DNA from: UBA2185 sp964564625 | Lineage (GTDB): Bacteria; Desulfobacterota; Syntrophia; Syntrophales; UBA2185 | Direction of reading: 5' to 3' | Assembly: GCA_964564625.1 (NCBI GenBank) | Contig: CAZMBE010000018.1 | Coordinates: forward strand, 1-64,000 | Length of the DNA stretch: 64,000 nucleotides | In this document: one piece after another, positions 27,047 through 34,976 of the stretch | Numbering within the stretch: position 1 is the stretch's first letter | Layout: each line of letters starts with the position of its first letter | Notes under the pieces: model-generated | What the model was told of the DNA's origin: nothing | Database searches by the model: none | The model's input: the letters and a program-made list of their open reading frames with translations, nothing else | Made by a program: the position numbers and the translations under genes

Positions 27047-27122
27047 TGGTGGAGATGAGGGGGATCGAACCCCTGACCTCGGCATTGCGAACGCCGCGCT
27101 CTCCCAGTTGAGCTACATCCCC
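27047..27122 (-). tRNA. tRNA-Ala(CGC)
   Basis: Full cloverleaf on the minus strand: acceptor GGGGATG pairs with CATCTCC (one G-T), D-arm GCTC/GAGC, anticodon arm CGGCG/TGCCG with loop TTCGCAA giving anticodon CGC (reads GCG), and T-arm AGGGG/CCCCT with TTCGATC. The CCA end is encoded. 76 bases. Confidence 0.97.
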
Positions 27123-27225
27123 GTTCTTGAAATCCCGTCTCATCGGAAATTCATAGATTGTTCAACAACATATATACGATCACCGCGATGCCTGTCAAGC
27201 AATAGTTAACAAAAGGCTTTTCATC

Positions 27226-27254
27226 TTGACAAACACACCTCCATTTCCTATACT
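27226..27254 (+). promoter_or_regulatory. sigma70-type promoter for the pilT operon
   Basis: Perfect TTGACA (27226-27231), 17-base spacer and TATACT (27249-27254, five of six). It lies about 125 bases before the pilT start at 27381, leaving a leader of roughly 120 bases. Confidence 0.75.
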
Positions 27255-27380
27255 TCGCCCGGCAGAATGGGGAGATTGGTAAAATATCTAAAGTTGAAGC
27301 CGACTTCTTCCGAAGCATTTATAGATTCCATAACAGATCACTCACGTGTTCATATTGAGTAATCACCAAGGAGGCCTTTT

Positions 27381-28463
27381 ATGGCAAAAATCGACGCCTT
27401 TTTCCAGTTGATGCATGAACAGGGTGCGTCAGATCTCCACCTCGTGTCGGGTCAACAGCCTGCCCTCAGAATAAGGGGGGAGATGGAACGGATAAAGTTC
27501 AATATACTGGACAATGACGAACTGAAAGCCATGCTGTATGAGATAGCACCCGAACACAAGATCAAACAGTTTGAAGAAACGGGAGATATGGATTTTGCGT
27601 ACGAAATACCTAATCTTGCCAGGTACAGGGCCAATTTCTTTCAGCAAAAATATGGTGTGGCGGCGGTTTTCAGAGAAATCCCGAGTAAAATTATGACGGT
27701 TCAAGAGTTAGGACTTCCCCCTGTGCTCTCAAAGCTGGCAATGTTGCCTAGGGGACTTGTACTGGTTACCGGACCAACCGGGAGTGGAAAGTCGACGACT
27801 CTTGCCGCTATTATAGATGAAGCAAACCGCGTTCGGAAAGATCACATCATCACCATTGAAGACCCTATCGAATTCGTTCATCAAAGCCAAGGCTGTATCG
27901 TGAATCACAGGGAAGTAGGATTTCATACCAAAACCTTTTCCAATGCACTTCGCGGCGCCCTTCGTGAGGATCCGGACATAATCCTCGTCGGTGAAATGCG
28001 GGATATGGAAACCATATCCCTTGCTGTGGAAGCAGCGAATACAGGCCATTTGGTTTTTTCCACCCTGCACACCTCAAGTGCTGCCAGGACTGTCGACCGG
28101 ATCATCGAGGTGTTCCCCGCCGAGGAGCAGATGCAGATCAGATCCACGCTTGCAGACGGAATACGGGCGGTGATATCCCAGGTTCTTTTTAAGCGAATTG
28201 ACAGGAAGGGGCGATGCGCAGCCCTGGAGATTATGATAGCCAACGCAGCGGTCCGTAACCTCATCAGGGAATCCAAGACCTTCCAGATTCCTTCAATGAT
28301 ACAAACAGGAAAGAAATACGGCATGCAGCTGCTGGATGATAGCATCCACGAACTTTACAACAGGGGATGGATCGGTTCAGAGGACGCGTATTTGAAAGCG
28401 AACGACAAGGGGAGGTTCAGGCCGATGTTAAAAGCCCCACCGTCCGATTTTACAGAGGCCTAA
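27381..28463 (+). CDS. pilT: type IV pilus retraction ATPase PilT
   Basis: A hexameric cytoplasmic ATPase that powers pilus retraction. Residues 1-100 form the PAS-like N-terminal domain; Walker A is GPTGSGKST (131-139), followed by ITIEDPIEF (Asp box), IILVGEMRD (Walker B) and the His-box STLHT. The C-terminal AVRNLIRE matches the PilT signature AIRNLIRE. 360 residues. A strong AAGGAGG lies before the ATG and a good promoter upstream. No other pilus genes are in the window. Confidence 0.96.
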   Translation: MAKIDAFFQLMHEQGASDLHLVSGQQPALRIRGEMERIKFNILDNDELKAMLYEIAPEHKIKQFEETGDMDFAYEIPNLARYRANFFQQKYGVAAVFREIPSKIMTVQELGLPPVLSKLAMLPRGLVLVTGPTGSGKSTTLAAIIDEANRVRKDHIITIEDPIEFVHQSQGCIVNHREVGFHTKTFSNALRGALREDPDIILVGEMRDMETISLAVEAANTGHLVFSTLHTSSAARTVDRIIEVFPAEEQMQIRSTLADGIRAVISQVLFKRIDRKGRCAALEIMIANAAVRNLIRESKTFQIPSMIQTGKKYGMQLLDDSIHELYNRGWIGSEDAYLKANDKGRFRPMLKAPPSDFTEA

Positions 28464-28525
28464 GGGTATGGTTGCGGTTACCGCTTCCACATGACATCTC
28501 ACTACACCATATTGAGGAAAAGACT

Positions 28526-29704
28526 ATGAGAAAACAGGAAATCGATTATATACTGAACAAAATGCTGGATTCTCACAAGGATATTTCTGACCTGAATTTT
28601 ACTGTAGGAAGGCCACTACAGGTCATAAGTTCAGGGGTACTGAAAACGGTTGAGATTGAGCCGCCTTTTAACAAGTTAACTCCTTTTCAGACAGAAATAT
28701 TTGCCTTGAACCTTATTAATAACGACCGCCGCCTGATGAATATCCTTCTGGCAGAGGGGTCCTGTGATACCTCCTACGAACTTCCAGGGAAAGCCCGCTT
28801 CAGGGTGAACATCTTTTCACAGCGCGATACGTACTCTATCGCCATCAGGAAACTGGAATCCAAAATTCCCACCATCCAGGAGTTGAACTTACCGGACTCT
28901 TTTTTTAAAATGAGCCAGGAGCTGAACGGGATTATCCTCATCACCGGCGCAACAGGAAGCGGTAAGTCAACCTCACTGGCGGCAATATTGAATGATATTA
29001 ATGAACACAAAGCGGTTCATATCATTACGCTCGAAGACCCGGTGGAATTTTCCCATTCCCACAAGAAATCGACATTCAACCAGCGAGAGTTGGGTAAAGA
29101 TTTTGAATCTTTTTCTATTGGTCTCCGTGCAGCCCTCAGGCAGGCGCCCAAGGTTATCCTCGTTGGTGAAATGAGGGACAGGGAAACCGTGGAAATCGCG
29201 CTTAATGCCGCAGAAACAGGGCACCTCGTGATGAGCACACTCCATACGATGGATGCCGGACATACCGTGAACAGAATTCTGGGTATGTTCAATACGGAAG
29301 AAGAAAACCAGATTCGCATTCGCTTTGCCGACACGGTACGATGGATCGTCTGCCAGAGGCTGTTGCCCAAGGAGGGTGGAGGTCGTGTTGCAGCCTTTGA
29401 AATAATGGGCGCCAACATCAGGGTACGAGATGCCATCCTGCATGGTGAATCAGAAGGCAAAACTTTTTACGAGATTATTCAGGCCGCTAAAGCGTTCGGC
29501 ATGATTACATTCGACGATTATATCGTTGATTTATACAGACAGGGATTCATCACGGAAGATACTGCCAAAGCCTATGCATCCAACAGAGGAATAGTAGGCC
29601 GCGGTATCGATGCAGTGAAAAGTGAAAGAGGAGAGACTACGACAGATCTCGTGGGCAAATTGGAAGTAGACAAAGGTTACGGTAAACCAAAAAAACCGTG
29701 GTAG
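28526..29704 (+). CDS. second PilT/PilU-family ATPase
   Basis: A 392-residue paralogue of PilT with Walker A GATGSGKST (141-149), ITLEDPVEF, ILVGEMRDRET and MSTLHT intact, so it should be an active ATPase. The C-terminal AIRNLIRE signature of true PilT is replaced by IRVRDAILHG, as in PilU-like proteins. PilU-type ATPases support PilT-driven retraction. The start ATG at 28526 has GAGGAAAAG upstream; a longer frame reaching into pilT has no site. It follows pilT by about 60 bases and is probably co-transcribed. Confidence 0.9.
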   Translation: MRKQEIDYILNKMLDSHKDISDLNFTVGRPLQVISSGVLKTVEIEPPFNKLTPFQTEIFALNLINNDRRLMNILLAEGSCDTSYELPGKARFRVNIFSQRDTYSIAIRKLESKIPTIQELNLPDSFFKMSQELNGIILITGATGSGKSTSLAAILNDINEHKAVHIITLEDPVEFSHSHKKSTFNQRELGKDFESFSIGLRAALRQAPKVILVGEMRDRETVEIALNAAETGHLVMSTLHTMDAGHTVNRILGMFNTEEENQIRIRFADTVRWIVCQRLLPKEGGGRVAAFEIMGANIRVRDAILHGESEGKTFYEIIQAAKAFGMITFDDYIVDLYRQGFITEDTAKAYASNRGIVGRGIDAVKSERGETTTDLVGKLEVDKGYGKPKKPW

Positions 29705-29728
29705 CAAAAGTGGTATAAGGAGAATGCC

Positions 29729-30244
29729 ATGGAAGAAGAAAAAATCACTAAAAGCGAACCCGCATTTGAAACATACGACGCAGCGGACAGGTCTTTTGAT
29801 TTTGTGGGAGCAGATGTTGACACTGCATTAATATGCGAACCAAATGCTGATCTCCGTGAAAAGATTGATGCTGCAGTAAATTCACTGGGGTATCAGATCA
29901 CCGCGCCGGGATCGGTGAAAGATGCGCTTAAAAATTTGCGATATCACGTATATAATATTATAATTGTGAATGAAAATTTCAGCACCGATAATCCTGTCAA
30001 TAATGAAGTGCTCAATTACCTGGCCAACCTTAATATGAGCACGCGCAGACAGACGTTTGTCGCGATGATCAGCAACAGATTTCGCACCGGAGATAATATG
30101 GCAGCCTTACATCACAACGTCGACTATGTCATCAATATTAAAAATATCGATGATGGAGGCCAGATAATCATGAGTGCCATAGCCGATGCTGAGGAATTTT
30201 ATCACGTTTTTAAAGAGACCATGAGAAAGAAGGAGCGGGGCTGA
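29729..30244 (+). CDS. receiver-like protein lacking the phospho-acceptor Asp
   Basis: A 171-residue protein with the strand pattern of a response-regulator receiver domain: ALICEPNADLREKIDAAV (strand 1 and helix 1), a YNIIIVNENF strand where the phospho-acceptor Asp is usually found, and a later QTFVAMIS strand. At the acceptor position there is Asn81 rather than Asp, and the N-terminal acidic pair is reduced, so phosphorylation is unlikely. The first 30 residues are acidic and probably disordered. It follows the PilT-like gene by 24 bases with AAGGAGA before the ATG. I infer a protein-protein role in pilus control; no function is proven. Confidence 0.7.
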   Translation: MEEEKITKSEPAFETYDAADRSFDFVGADVDTALICEPNADLREKIDAAVNSLGYQITAPGSVKDALKNLRYHVYNIIIVNENFSTDNPVNNEVLNYLANLNMSTRRQTFVAMISNRFRTGDNMAALHHNVDYVINIKNIDDGGQIIMSAIADAEEFYHVFKETMRKKERG

Positions 30245-30248
30245 TTTC

Positions 30249-31196
30249 TCATTTCAGAGCGTTAGCCTTCTGATACGCCTTTTCAGATAGATCAAAAAGG
30301 CCAAGCTCAGCATAAGATTTTGCGATGTGGATATAATAAAAGGGATTGTTACTGTCCGTTGCAATGGCTTTTTGAAAGGCATCTATCGCTTGCAGATGGT
30401 AATTTTCCCGGGTAAGGGTGTTTCCCAACCTATTGTAATAAGCACCTCTGAAAATATTGTCAAGTTGAACAGCCTTTTCATATGCGTCCAGCGCTTCATC
30501 AATCTTGCCCATCTTTACCAGGATATCGCCAAGACCGCAATGGTACATGGGCTCATCAAACCGGTTTTCAAGACATTTTTTGTAAGCATTCTCGGCCCTT
30601 TCATAATGTCTCGCATCTAAATATACATTCGCCAGCCTGTTATAAAAGGAGCCCGCCTCAGTAGGATCAATCTCAACAGCCTTTTTGTAAGCTTCTTCGG
30701 CGCCATCGAAGTCTCCATTCGCGATACGCGCATTCCCGAGATTACAATAGGCAGCTGATGCATCTGGTTCCATCTCAGTCATTTTCATATATACTTCTAT
30801 CGCCTTCTCTGCCCTGTCCGCCTTCAGATAGGCATCGCCAAGATCATTAAGAAATGCTGTATCATCCGGTTGGGCGGTCACTACCTTCTCACAAATATCA
30901 ACAAGGCGCCCATAGTCTCCTTTTTCCTTATAAATCCTGACCAGCTCATCGAAGGCAAATCCGGTAAAAACCTTTTTCTCCAGTTCAGCCGTCAGAAGAC
31001 GCTCAAAACACCCGATGGCATCATCTATTCTCCCGCCGTCATGATAGGCCCACGCCAGTGAGAGAAGAAAGGAATCTTCACCCGGATGCATGTCCACTAA
31101 TTTTTTATAAAGAACTATTGCATCCTCATACCGCTTTGCTTTCACGAGATCTTCTGCAAGGCAAAGAAAATATTCTGTATTCCCTTCTTCTCTCAT
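30249..31196 (-). CDS. tetratricopeptide repeat protein
   Basis: A 315-residue protein made almost entirely of eight or nine TPR-like 34-residue helical repeats (for example AYCNLGNARIANGDFDGAEEAY). It has no signal peptide, so it is probably a cytoplasmic scaffold. I start it at the ATG at 31196 (MREEGNTEYF); a GTG six bases upstream is possible. It lies 15 bases after the HesB-like selenoprotein and is likely co-transcribed. The partner is unknown. Confidence 0.85.
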   Translation of the reverse strand: MREEGNTEYFLCLAEDLVKAKRYEDAIVLYKKLVDMHPGEDSFLLSLAWAYHDGGRIDDAIGCFERLLTAELEKKVFTGFAFDELVRIYKEKGDYGRLVDICEKVVTAQPDDTAFLNDLGDAYLKADRAEKAIEVYMKMTEMEPDASAAYCNLGNARIANGDFDGAEEAYKKAVEIDPTEAGSFYNRLANVYLDARHYERAENAYKKCLENRFDEPMYHCGLGDILVKMGKIDEALDAYEKAVQLDNIFRGAYYNRLGNTLTRENYHLQAIDAFQKAIATDSNNPFYYIHIAKSYAELGLFDLSEKAYQKANALK

Positions 31197-31211
31197 ACAC
31201 ACTCGGTAATC

Positions 31212-31529
31212 TTAACAGCTACTGCACGATTTTCCACATGAACTGCCGGTTTCCAAACTGGATGACACTTTGAATCCCGATCCTCTCGGGGTAATAATAA
31301 AATCTACAGTAATCGGTTTAACGAGCTCAAGCAGTTCTTTGTTGATCATGAAAGTGATTCCATCTTCTTTAAACACTTCATCGCCTTCTCTTGACTCATC
31401 CAGAGCCATTCCCAGAGAGGGACCTGATCAACCACCCTCATTCATCATGAGCCTGATGGTATGCTCTTCACCTTTGTCCTTAAGAAACTCTTTAATCATC
31501 TCTATTGCTTTTTCCGTTACCTTAAACAT
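31212..31529 (-). CDS. HesB/IscA-family selenoprotein, TGA read as selenocysteine
   Basis: From ATG at 31529 (GGAGTCAAC upstream) the frame runs 105 residues if the TGA at 31428-31430 is read as selenocysteine (residue 34). Without readthrough the gene would be two broken pieces. The local sequence NEGG-U-SGPSLGMALDE matches the A-type Fe-S carrier family, in which a Cys stands at this place. The C-terminal CGKSCSSC supplies the other conserved Cys ligands. HesB-like selenoproteins are known in Deltaproteobacteria. I infer a role in Fe-S cluster carriage or related redox chemistry. A candidate SECIS hairpin follows the TGA. I see no selA, selB or selC in this window. Confidence 0.9.
31410..31430 (-). 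promoter_or_regulatory. TGA selenocysteine codon and candidate SECIS hairpin
   Basis: On the minus strand the TGA (31430-31428) is followed by TCAGG and then TCCC (31422-31419), loop TCTCT, GGGA (31413-31410). The outer TCAG could pair with a CTGG further on, giving a two-part stem in the position of a bacterial SECIS element. This is read by eye and was not folded by computer. Confidence 0.55.
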
Positions 31530-31674
31530 TGTTGACTCCTTTTACCTGCTTCTGTGTTCATTCATAAATGACTTTACCTAACGTATACATTAAAAATATT
31601 TTGTCAAATCATTTTTAAATTATACCCCTCTTCCCATAGATAGTCATATTCAACACAGGTATCATAACTTTTCA

Positions 31675-31703
31675 TTGACACACAGCGAATGCTTGCCTAT
31701 ATA
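31675..31703 (+). promoter_or_regulatory. sigma70-type promoter for the gene at 31896
   Basis: TTGACA (31675-31680), 17-base spacer and TATATA (31698-31703). It would start transcription about 185 bases before the first start codon, leaving an unusually long leader. Confidence 0.65.
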
Positions 31704-31709
31704 TTATCA

Positions 31710-31895
31710 ACCCATACCATGCCTGATAGACATAGCCTTTACTGGATTCAAGGGCATCCCGTTGTTTTTATATCTGTATTGGCCGGAGTGTATCCCGGCA
31801 CACGGGGGAGCCCTAAGGAACGCAATATGATACAGAGAATCTCAGGTACAGAAACATTCTAAACTACACATCTCTTTCTACGGAGGTCACACATC
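31710..31895 (+). other. long leader with RNA secondary structure, class unassigned
   Basis: Between the promoter at 31675 and the start codon at 31896. Hairpins visible by eye: GCCTTT/AAGGGC, CCCG/CGGG, and a TGTATC/GATACA pairing that encloses them. The segment AATCTCAGGTACAGAAACA near its end recalls, but does not match, glycine riboswitch cores. I can assign no known class. Confidence 0.35.
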
Positions 31896-32486
31896 ATGTC
31901 TGAAACATCTCCTTACTATGACATATCCTGCCGTTATTTCTATAAACCGGGGGGTAAAAATACGAAAGCAGTCCTGGAAGCCGTCTCCAGGAGGGCAAGG
32001 GAGCTTTCCATTGGAAAAGTTCTTATCGCCACGTGTAGCGGGCGTACCGCATTTGAAGCATTAAAGATTTTTCACAAAGACATCAGGATTATCGCAGTAA
32101 CTCATGTTACCGGTTACGAGAAACCCAATTGTCAAGAGCTGGAAGAGAAGGATCGCCGGGAACTGGAAGCACAGGGTGTCACCGTTCTGACCTGTCAGCA
32201 TGCCTTCGGCGGGGTTGGCCGTGCCGTGAGGAACAAGCTTTCTACATACCAAGTTGATGAGATCATGGCGTATACACTCCGGATATTCGGTCAGGGGACA
32301 AAGGTTGCCATCGAACTGGCCTTGATGGCTGCAGATGCCGGCGTTGTAAGAACTGATGAGAATGTTATATCCGTGGGAGGAAGTGCGAAAGGCGCCGATG
32401 CGGCCATTGTGCTCCAGCCAGCCAACAGTTCGCGTTTCTTTGATCTTAAGGTAAAGGAAATAATCTGTAAACCTGGAGCTTTTTAA
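31896..32486 (+). CDS. pyruvate kinase C-terminal (alpha/beta) domain protein
   Basis: A 196-residue protein that corresponds to the allosteric C-terminal domain of pyruvate kinase without the catalytic barrel. Key stretches are KVLIATCSGRTAFEAL, RIIAVTHVTGYEKPN and VISVGGSAKGADAAIVL. Homologues stand alone in some anaerobes and have no established activity. An ACGGAGG ribosome site precedes the ATG and a promoter with a long structured leader lies upstream. It is followed by a transglutaminase-like gene 18 bases away. Confidence 0.8.
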   Translation: MSETSPYYDISCRYFYKPGGKNTKAVLEAVSRRARELSIGKVLIATCSGRTAFEALKIFHKDIRIIAVTHVTGYEKPNCQELEEKDRRELEAQGVTVLTCQHAFGGVGRAVRNKLSTYQVDEIMAYTLRIFGQGTKVAIELALMAADAGVVRTDENVISVGGSAKGADAAIVLQPANSSRFFDLKVKEIICKPGAF

Positions 32487-32504
32487 TGTAAAAGGAGAGG
32501 ATTC

Positions 32505-34199
32505 ATGAAAAAATTACTCACAATAATCCTTATCTCAATCTGGTCGTGTCCTGTAGTATCTATGGCTGAAAACTATACTGTCACAGGCGACATGGGGGCG
32601 AATATCCGCTATGAGCTTCAGGAGCAGGTTACCGCAGGTGAAGGAATTCAAAAGATGGTCCTCAGTTTTGTGGTTCCTCAGAGCTTCCAATCCCCCACTA
32701 CACGTCAGGAAATCAAAGATTTCACCCTGACTTTTTTCCCCGAACCTGAGGACAGAAAAATCCACACAGACGGTCGGGGTAACCAAATCATTGTCGGCAC
32801 ATGGACAAAACCTCCGCATGTGATAGACGTGCGCCTTTCCTGCAATGCTCTCAGTGAAACGAATCTCCCGGCCCTCACGACACAGGAACCATTTCCTCTC
32901 GCAAAGGTAGATCCGGATTTGAAGGATTATCTGAGGCCAACAGAGCAGGTGCAATCCGATAACGCCAAAATACGCAAGCTGGCAAAAGAACTTACATCTG
33001 GCGTCAAAACCGAGTTCGATGCAGTGCAACGCATCATTTCCTGGGTAGTTGATCACGTCCGCTATGTAACGCCTCCTGTCAGGTATGATGCCCTCTACGC
33101 ATTGGAATCGGGTAAAGGTAATTGCCAGAACTTTTCTCATCTCAGCGCAGCCCTGCTCCGGTCTTCCGGCATACCTGTCCGTATCGTCAACGGAGTTACA
33201 TTCAACCAGCCTTTTGATATAGCCTGGCAAAAAGGAACCCTGACCTTTAAAATGGGGCAGGGCCGTCATTCATGGATTGAGGTATGGTTTCCAGAGCTTG
33301 GCTGGATACCTTTTGATCCCCAGAATACCATGCTGTTCGTTTCCACCCGCTATCTGCGTATAGAAGTTGGTGTCGATAACAATGAAACAAAAAACGATGG
33401 GCTCTTAAAGTGGGCACAACTCAGAGAGGCCCAAAAGCCAAAACTTCAGGAGACAATCGCCGGCAATTACAATAGCGACCAGATTAACGTGAAGGGAGAC
33501 CGACAGACATACGGCCCTAAAAACCTTCTCCTTTCCCCCTTAGTAAAAGCAGAGTTCAAGCAGATTGCAGTGCTTCCACCGCCTCCTCCGCCTCCGGTAA
33601 TATCTGAAGAGCAGAAAAAGGAGTTTCGTTACGAAGTACCCTTTCTCTTTGGTAACCTGGAATTTCCTGAAAATATAGATTTTGCATTTCCGAGGGCGAC
33701 AAAGGCCTCGGGGATAAATCAATATGAGATGTCCAGGAACTTTCTCGTGGAAACCGCTGAATATGTGACAACCAACCTTACCCAGTATGCCCAGGTTGTT
33801 GTTTTGAAAAAACCGGTTAAGCTCCAGAAAATCGGACTGGCACTGCATAACTTTGGTGGCGATGGCTCGCTCTGGGTGGATGTCTTTGAAGATAACCAGG
33901 GGAAACCGGGAAAACCTTTAAGCACCAGTGACTTCATCAACCTGGATCAGCTCTCTCTTAAACCGGGATACAGATGGGCGGATTTTGATTTCAGCCGTGA
34001 CAATCCTATTCTGATGCCCGGTTCCTATTGGATAGCCCTGGGTTTTACAGGGGGCCCCATCGTCAACTGGTTTTATACTTATGGAAAGCCGGTCGGACCG
34101 GTAGACGGCACGCGCTATAAAAATGTTTTCCAAGATGACTGGAGCGGCGCCTTGAGTTATGAATTTAATTATCGGGTAATCGGCTTGACGGTTAAGTGA
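32505..34199 (+). CDS. secreted transglutaminase-like protein
   Basis: A 564-residue protein with a signal peptide (residues 1-21, ending SMA-EN) and a transglutaminase-like cysteine-protease-fold domain. The triad is visible as Cys207 (GKGNCQNF), His255 (GQGRHSWIEV) and Asp271 (PFDPQN). A proline-rich PPPPPPP linker near residue 365 leads to a C-terminal beta-rich region of about 150 residues, possibly a carbohydrate or cell-surface domain. The substrate is unknown; members act on peptides or peptidoglycan. It follows the PK-domain gene by 18 bases with AAAGGAGA before the ATG. Confidence 0.88.
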   Translation: MKKLLTIILISIWSCPVVSMAENYTVTGDMGANIRYELQEQVTAGEGIQKMVLSFVVPQSFQSPTTRQEIKDFTLTFFPEPEDRKIHTDGRGNQIIVGTWTKPPHVIDVRLSCNALSETNLPALTTQEPFPLAKVDPDLKDYLRPTEQVQSDNAKIRKLAKELTSGVKTEFDAVQRIISWVVDHVRYVTPPVRYDALYALESGKGNCQNFSHLSAALLRSSGIPVRIVNGVTFNQPFDIAWQKGTLTFKMGQGRHSWIEVWFPELGWIPFDPQNTMLFVSTRYLRIEVGVDNNETKNDGLLKWAQLREAQKPKLQETIAGNYNSDQINVKGDRQTYGPKNLLLSPLVKAEFKQIAVLPPPPPPPVISEEQKKEFRYEVPFLFGNLEFPENIDFAFPRATKASGINQYEMSRNFLVETAEYVTTNLTQYAQVVVLKKPVKLQKIGLALHNFGGDGSLWVDVFEDNQGKPGKPLSTSDFINLDQLSLKPGYRWADFDFSRDNPILMPGSYWIALGFTGGPIVNWFYTYGKPVGPVDGTRYKNVFQDDWSGALSYEFNYRVIGLTVK

Positions 34200-34203
34200 A
34201 CTA

Positions 34204-34310
34204 CCACCGGCTATTGCCGGTGGCTTCAGGGTTCAAGGATTCAAGGGGTCAAGCGATAAGAAAGAACATTTTCCTAAACACTCTCGAATCCTCGATCCCT
34301 TGGAGCGCAA
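34204..34310. repeat. hairpin and imperfect inverted repeat, possible MITE remnant
   Basis: Just after the transglutaminase gene's stop, CCACCGGC (34204-34211) and GCCGGTGG (34216-34223) form a perfect 8-bp hairpin without a T-run. From about 34230 the sequence TTCAAGGATTCAAGGG recurs in inverted, diverged form near 34290-34310 (12 of 16 by eye). Such TCAAGG...-type terminal repeats occur in small dispersed elements. A full copy cannot be defined here. Confidence 0.4.
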
Positions 34311-34379
34311 AAAATCACAGTAAAGTCTTCGCCTATGGGCAAGAGTTTTCTCCCAAGCCCTCATCGGACAATACTGTTG

Positions 34380-34589
34380 TCACTTCCCCGATCCTCTCTG
34401 TGTATCGTTTTGATCACTTATAGTATTATGGACACAATTCAAACAGTAGTATGCAGTCCAGATAAAGCAACACCCGGAGTGCATCAATTCATAACGCGTG
34501 CAGTTTTCACAAGTCTGAATCCCGCACAGTGAGCATGTGGCAAAGACAATCGGGTTCCCGCATATCCCGCATGCCTTATCATTTTCCAT
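34380..34589 (-). CDS. small cysteine-rich protein
   Basis: A 69-residue frame with nine Cys: CGICG, CSLCG, CENC, a CC pair and YCLNC. The paired CxxC spacing suggests two zinc sites. I recognise no family beyond a general zinc-ribbon look. AAAGGA lies upstream of the ATG at 34589 but spacing is loose. It could also be a remnant; the neighbourhood has several short frames. Confidence 0.5.
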   Translation of the reverse strand: MENDKACGICGNPIVFATCSLCGIQTCENCTRYELMHSGCCFIWTAYYCLNCVHNTISDQNDTQRGSGK

Positions 34590-34619
34590 AATGGTATATG
34601 TCCTTTGCAGAGGTTGTCT

Positions 34620-34775
34620 TCAATGATCCCGATCAATGACGCGGATAACTTGCCTGATTCCGTTTTCCATATGTGGAGCGACAAAAATAGAGATTGCATT
34701 TCCACAACAGGCGTTCAGGGACACTATGGCGAATGGATTTCTCTCATATCCTTCAATCCCGGCCAAGATTATCAC
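34620..34775 (-). CDS. possible small ORF upstream of the Cys-rich protein
   Basis: A 51-codon frame from GTG at 34775 to TGA at 34620-34622, bounded upstream by TAA. It ends RQVIRVIDRDH and contains NACCGNAISIFVAP, a sequence that looks protein-like. It lies 30 bases before the Cys-rich gene on the same strand. No ribosome site is visible and no family is recognised. It may be a truncated gene. Confidence 0.3.
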   Translation of the reverse strand: MIILAGIEGYERNPFAIVSLNACCGNAISIFVAPHMENGIRQVIRVIDRDH

Positions 34776-34976
34776 ACTTTAAGAAAACACTCTCTCTGTG
34801 TCAAGAAATGAAAAATCTTTACTATGCGAATCATTGACCAACCACTCTCTCCCCTCTTTAATGTATTGGGGGATTTCTTTTGACAAAAGACACCTTTTGC
34901 TATACTGATCTTAACAAAAAAAACTTCCTATCAAAAACTATTCCAGACAAAGCAGAATATGCAATATCCAAACTTT

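Noticed and set aside
31780..31870. Glycine riboswitch in the leader of the gene at 31896
   Set aside because: AATCTCAGGTACAG is similar to part of the glycine aptamer, but the rest of the core does not match and the downstream gene is not glycine-related.
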